Assembly (NCBI GenBank): GCA_050049805.1
Contig: JASFVN010000229.1
Coordinates: 1-7,362, forward strand
Length of the DNA: 7,362 bases
Direction: 5' to 3'
DNA from: JABDNZ01 sp050049805
Lineage (GTDB): Bacteria; Gemmatimonadota; Gemmatimonadetes; Longimicrobiales; Gaopeijiaceae
Each line of letters opens with the position of its first letter. Position 1 is the first letter of the stretch. A program made the position numbers and the translations under genes. Below, piece by piece: positions 4,915 through 7,362 of this stretch. The notes under the pieces were generated by a model. It did no database searches and was not told the DNA's origin. It worked only from the letters and a program-made list of their open reading frames with translations.

Positions 4915-7347
4915 TCACTCCTCCCTCAGCACCTCCATGGGATCGACCCTGGAAGCCCGCCGGGCCGGGAACCAGCTGGCGGCCAGGGCCGCGGCCATCA
5001 ACACACCCACCGTTCCCAGGAGAGTCACGGGATCGGTGGGGGAAAGACCGAAAAGACGGGCCTCCAGGAAGCGGCCGACTCCCCAGGCTGCTCCCAACCC
5101 CACTAAACAGCCTGTCACGGCCAGAATCAAACCGTGGGCCACCACCTGCCTTTGCACACGGGCTCCGGCGGCACCCAGGGCCATGCGCACACCCAACTCC
5201 CGGCGACGCTGGCCCACCGCATAGAGGAGAGTGCCGTACAGTCCCGCCGCCGCCAGGATCAGGGCAAGGGTGCCAAAGGAGCCGAACAGCACCCCGTCGA
5301 AACGGCGCCCAGCCGTGGACCGCTGCACCCACTCCTCCATGGAACGCACGGTCGGCACGGGCATAGCCGGGGCCGCGTCCCAGACGGCCTCCCGGAGGGT
5401 CCGGGCCCAGCCTTCCGTGGGGTTAGGATCTGTTCGAACCGCCATGTGGGCCATGGGGATGGTGAAGGGCAGCTTTTCAATGGGCACATAGACGAACTGC
5501 TCGAAGTCCTGATCCAAGCCGAAGTGGCGCGTGTCCCTTGAAACTCCCACGACCAGGGCTTCCGTCGCGTCGTTTCCGATCTCCAGGATCTGGTTCACGG
5601 CCCGTTCGGCGGAGCCAAAAACCTCCACGGCCAGGGTTTCAGCAAGGACCGTCGGCCACGGTTCCGCCTCGGCCTCGGCCTTGCTCCAGGTCCGGCCTGC
5701 CACCAGTGGCACACCCAGTGTCTCGAAAAAGGTCTCTGTCACGGGCTGGAGGAAGAGTCGGAGGCCCTCTTTGTTTTCACCCTCGGCTCGGAGAGGGCTG
5801 GTCATCCAGCAGCATCGACTGGACCCGGTCATCTCCATGGGGAGGGAGAAACTGTACGCCACACTGGAAACACCGGGCACCCGAGCCAGGGACGCTTTTA
5901 CTTCGTCCATGGATTGGACGTATTCCTCGGGCGAACTCAGACCCGAGGGCGTGAGGGGAACGGTCCATACACCGGCCACCTGGATCCCGGGATCCAGGGC
6001 CTGGATGTTCATGAAGCTCCTGAGGAGAAGTCCGGCCTCCGCCACCAATACGAGGGATAGCGCCACCTCGGCCACAACCAGGACATTCCGGAGCCGGGAG
6101 GCGGAGCGACCCGACGTGGACCCTCGGGACGCCCCCTTGAGGTCGTTGGTGAGGTCGTGTCTCACCGATCTGAGGGCGGGAATCAACCCGAAGAGGAGGA
6201 CTGTGATCCCCGAGAACAGAGCGGCAAACCCCAGTGCCCGGAGGTCCAGAGAGACCGTGCTGGTCCAGGGGATGGCATCGGGGTTCACGGAGAGAAAAGA
6301 CCGGAGTCCCAACCAGGCCAGCCCCGATCCCAACACACCGCCAGCCGCTCCCAGGACCAGGCTCTCGACCAGGAGTTGCTGAACCAACGTGCCCGTCCCC
6401 GCCCCCAAGGCGCGCCGCACCGCCATTTCTCTCAACCGTCCCAGACCCCGGGCCAGGAAGAGGTGGGCCACGTTCATACAGGCCACCAGAAGGAGGAGGC
6501 TCACCGCCCCGAGAAGGAAACCCAGCCCAGCCCGGTACCGCTCCGTGGTCGCTTCCTGGAGGGGAAGGGCGGGCAACTCGGTGGGGTTCCCTTCCCGGTC
6601 CACCCGGTCTTCGGGCCAGGCCTCGGCCAGGTTCTCCGCCGCCCGAGCCAGCTCGCCGTTCACCTCGACGAGAGTGGCACCCTCCCTCATGCGCCCCATG
6701 ACGTCCAGGACCCACATGGATGCCCGTTGGAAGCCCTCATGACTCCAGTCCATGGGCCTCCACACCTCGGGCCGGGCGGCGGCACCGACCACACCCTCCG
6801 GCACGACGAAGTCCGGATCGAGAACCCCGACGACCTGCAGGGAGGCCCGTTGATTCTCCGTGTCCACCTGAATCACCTTCCCGACGATCTCCGGGTCCCC
6901 GCCGAAGGCGCTCTGCCAGAAGCCGTAGTCCAGGACGGCCACATCGGAAGCGCCAAAATCCTCTTCGACCAGGAGTCTCCCCAGGACCGGCCGGGCCCCG
7001 AACAACGAGAAGAAATCCTTGGAGATCCCGGTTGCGGTGATCCGAATGGGGTCGCCCTCTCCCACGAGGTTGGCGGTATTCGACCAGGACGCTCCCCACA
7101 ACTCCACGGATTCCAGGTTCTGTAGCTCCCTCCACACCGGACCGGAGTGGGAGCCGTTCTGCACTACGATGAGCCGGTCTTGGGCCGGGTAGGGGAGGGC
7201 CCGAAGGAAGACGTGGTCGACCAGGGTGAAGATGGTGGTGACCGACCCGATCCCCAGACCCAGAAGGAAGATGGTGGTGACGGTGAATCCTGGAGCTTTC
7301 CGCAACGTCCGTAGAGCCAACCGCAGGTTCGCACGCCAAGAAGACAT
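4915..7347 (-). CDS. ADOP-type duplicated ABC transporter permease (MacB/FtsX)
   Basis: An 810-residue permease with two MacB-like halves in one chain, the layout of the ADOP family (acidobacterial duplicated orphan permeases). The start MSSWRANLRLALRTLRKAPG is typical. Likely membrane segments are at about 22-44, 274-298, 326-350, 368-392, 421-443, 686-710, 735-760 and 773-795. Large extracytoplasmic domains fill about 45-270 and 445-680. The two conserved cytoplasmic coupling motifs are REMAVRRALGAG (306-317) and RELGVRMALGAA (716-727). The C-terminal SRVDPMEVLREE is a family hallmark. MacB-type permeases move substrates or force across the envelope rather than through a channel; the substrate is unknown. 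No ATPase gene is visible, but only 15 bp of upstream sequence are in the window. An RCCW pair of adjacent cysteines (512-513) in the second outer domain is a local oddity. Confidence 0.95.
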   Translation of the reverse strand: MSSWRANLRLALRTLRKAPGFTVTTIFLLGLGIGSVTTIFTLVDHVFLRALPYPAQDRLIVVQNGSHSGPVWRELQNLESVELWGASWSNTANLVGEGDPIRITATGISKDFFSLFGARPVLGRLLVEEDFGASDVAVLDYGFWQSAFGGDPEIVGKVIQVDTENQRASLQVVGVLDPDFVVPEGVVGAAARPEVWRPMDWSHEGFQRASMWVLDVMGRMREGATLVEVNGELARAAENLAEAWPEDRVDREGNPTELPALPLQEATTERYRAGLGFLLGAVSLLLLVACMNVAHLFLARGLGRLREMAVRRALGAGTGTLVQQLLVESLVLGAAGGVLGSGLAWLGLRSFLSVNPDAIPWTSTVSLDLRALGFAALFSGITVLLFGLIPALRSVRHDLTNDLKGASRGSTSGRSASRLRNVLVVAEVALSLVLVAEAGLLLRSFMNIQALDPGIQVAGVWTVPLTPSGLSSPEEYVQSMDEVKASLARVPGVSSVAYSFSLPMEMTGSSRCCWMTSPLRAEGENKEGLRLFLQPVTETFFETLGVPLVAGRTWSKAEAEAEPWPTVLAETLAVEVFGSAERAVNQILEIGNDATEALVVGVSRDTRHFGLDQDFEQFVYVPIEKLPFTIPMAHMAVRTDPNPTEGWARTLREAVWDAAPAMPVPTVRSMEEWVQRSTAGRRFDGVLFGSFGTLALILAAAGLYGTLLYAVGQRRRELGVRMALGAAGARVQRQVVAHGLILAVTGCLVGLGAAWGVGRFLEARLFGLSPTDPVTLLGTVGVLMAAALAASWFPARRASRVDPMEVLREE

Positions 7348-7352
7348 CCCCC

Positions 7353-7358
7353 ACCTCC
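7353..7358 (-). promoter_or_regulatory. Ribosome binding site of the ADOP permease
   Basis: On the minus strand GGAGGT stands five bases before the ATG at 7347. It is the strongest ribosome binding site in the window and fixes the start. The promoter lies beyond the window edge. Confidence 0.8.
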
Positions 7359-7362
7359 GTTG

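Noticed and set aside
5777..6715. A 312-codon minus-strand frame inside the permease
   Set aside because: Gly/Arg-rich composition and full overlap with the permease in a different frame mark it as a shadow.
5531..7125. Long open frames of 283 and 322 codons on the plus strand opposite the permease
   Set aside because: They are Arg/Pro/Ser-rich antisense frames of a high-GC gene, have no recognisable domain, and the permease on the other strand is intact from end to end.

Overview
This is a GC-rich bacterial chromosomal window holding six protein-coding genes and two well-structured short regulatory or repeat regions. A large duplicated MacB/FtsX-type permease of the ADOP class (named after Acidobacteria), plus a TPR protein with N-terminal membrane helices and a FlgO-like domain, point to Gemmatimonadota, Acidobacteriota or a close relative. 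That is an inference from gene families; no rRNA or other phylogenetic marker is present.

Layout. Positions 1-1370 (minus) hold the N-terminal 456 codons of a membrane-anchored FlgO-like/TPR protein whose 3' end lies outside the window. A 263-bp divergent gap (1371-1633) follows; its right end carries a striking operator/promoter. Positions 1634-2294 (plus) encode a VapBC-type toxin-antitoxin pair: a ribbon-helix-helix antitoxin overlapping a PIN-domain toxin by 11 nt. A 13-bp tandem repeat begins inside the last codons of the toxin gene and fills much of the 86-bp convergent gap to the next gene. Positions 2381-3547 (minus) encode a class I methyltransferase joined to a C-terminal four-cysteine zinc-ribbon-like domain. 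A 169-bp divergent gap (3548-3716) contains a tRNA 3'-end-like remnant and a candidate promoter. Positions 3717-4868 (plus) encode a class C beta-lactamase-fold serine hydrolase with an exported, probably lipoprotein, N-terminus. After a 46-bp convergent gap, positions 4915-7347 (minus) encode an 810-residue ADOP-type permease, complete with its ribosome binding site near the right edge.

How the genes relate. Transcription alternates (-, ++, -, +, -), so only vapB-vapC form an operon; the others are separate units with no evident shared pathway. The best-supported regulatory story is autoregulation of vapBC. Two perfect 13-bp palindromes lie across a promoter whose predicted start site falls on the vapB ATG, so the mRNA should be leaderless. 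No CRISPR array, insertion sequence or intact RNA gene is visible. I see no clear undescribed multi-gene defence or biosynthetic system; the points most worth a second look are the vapBC operator, the methyltransferase-zinc ribbon fusion, the tRNA-like remnant and the 13-bp repeat.
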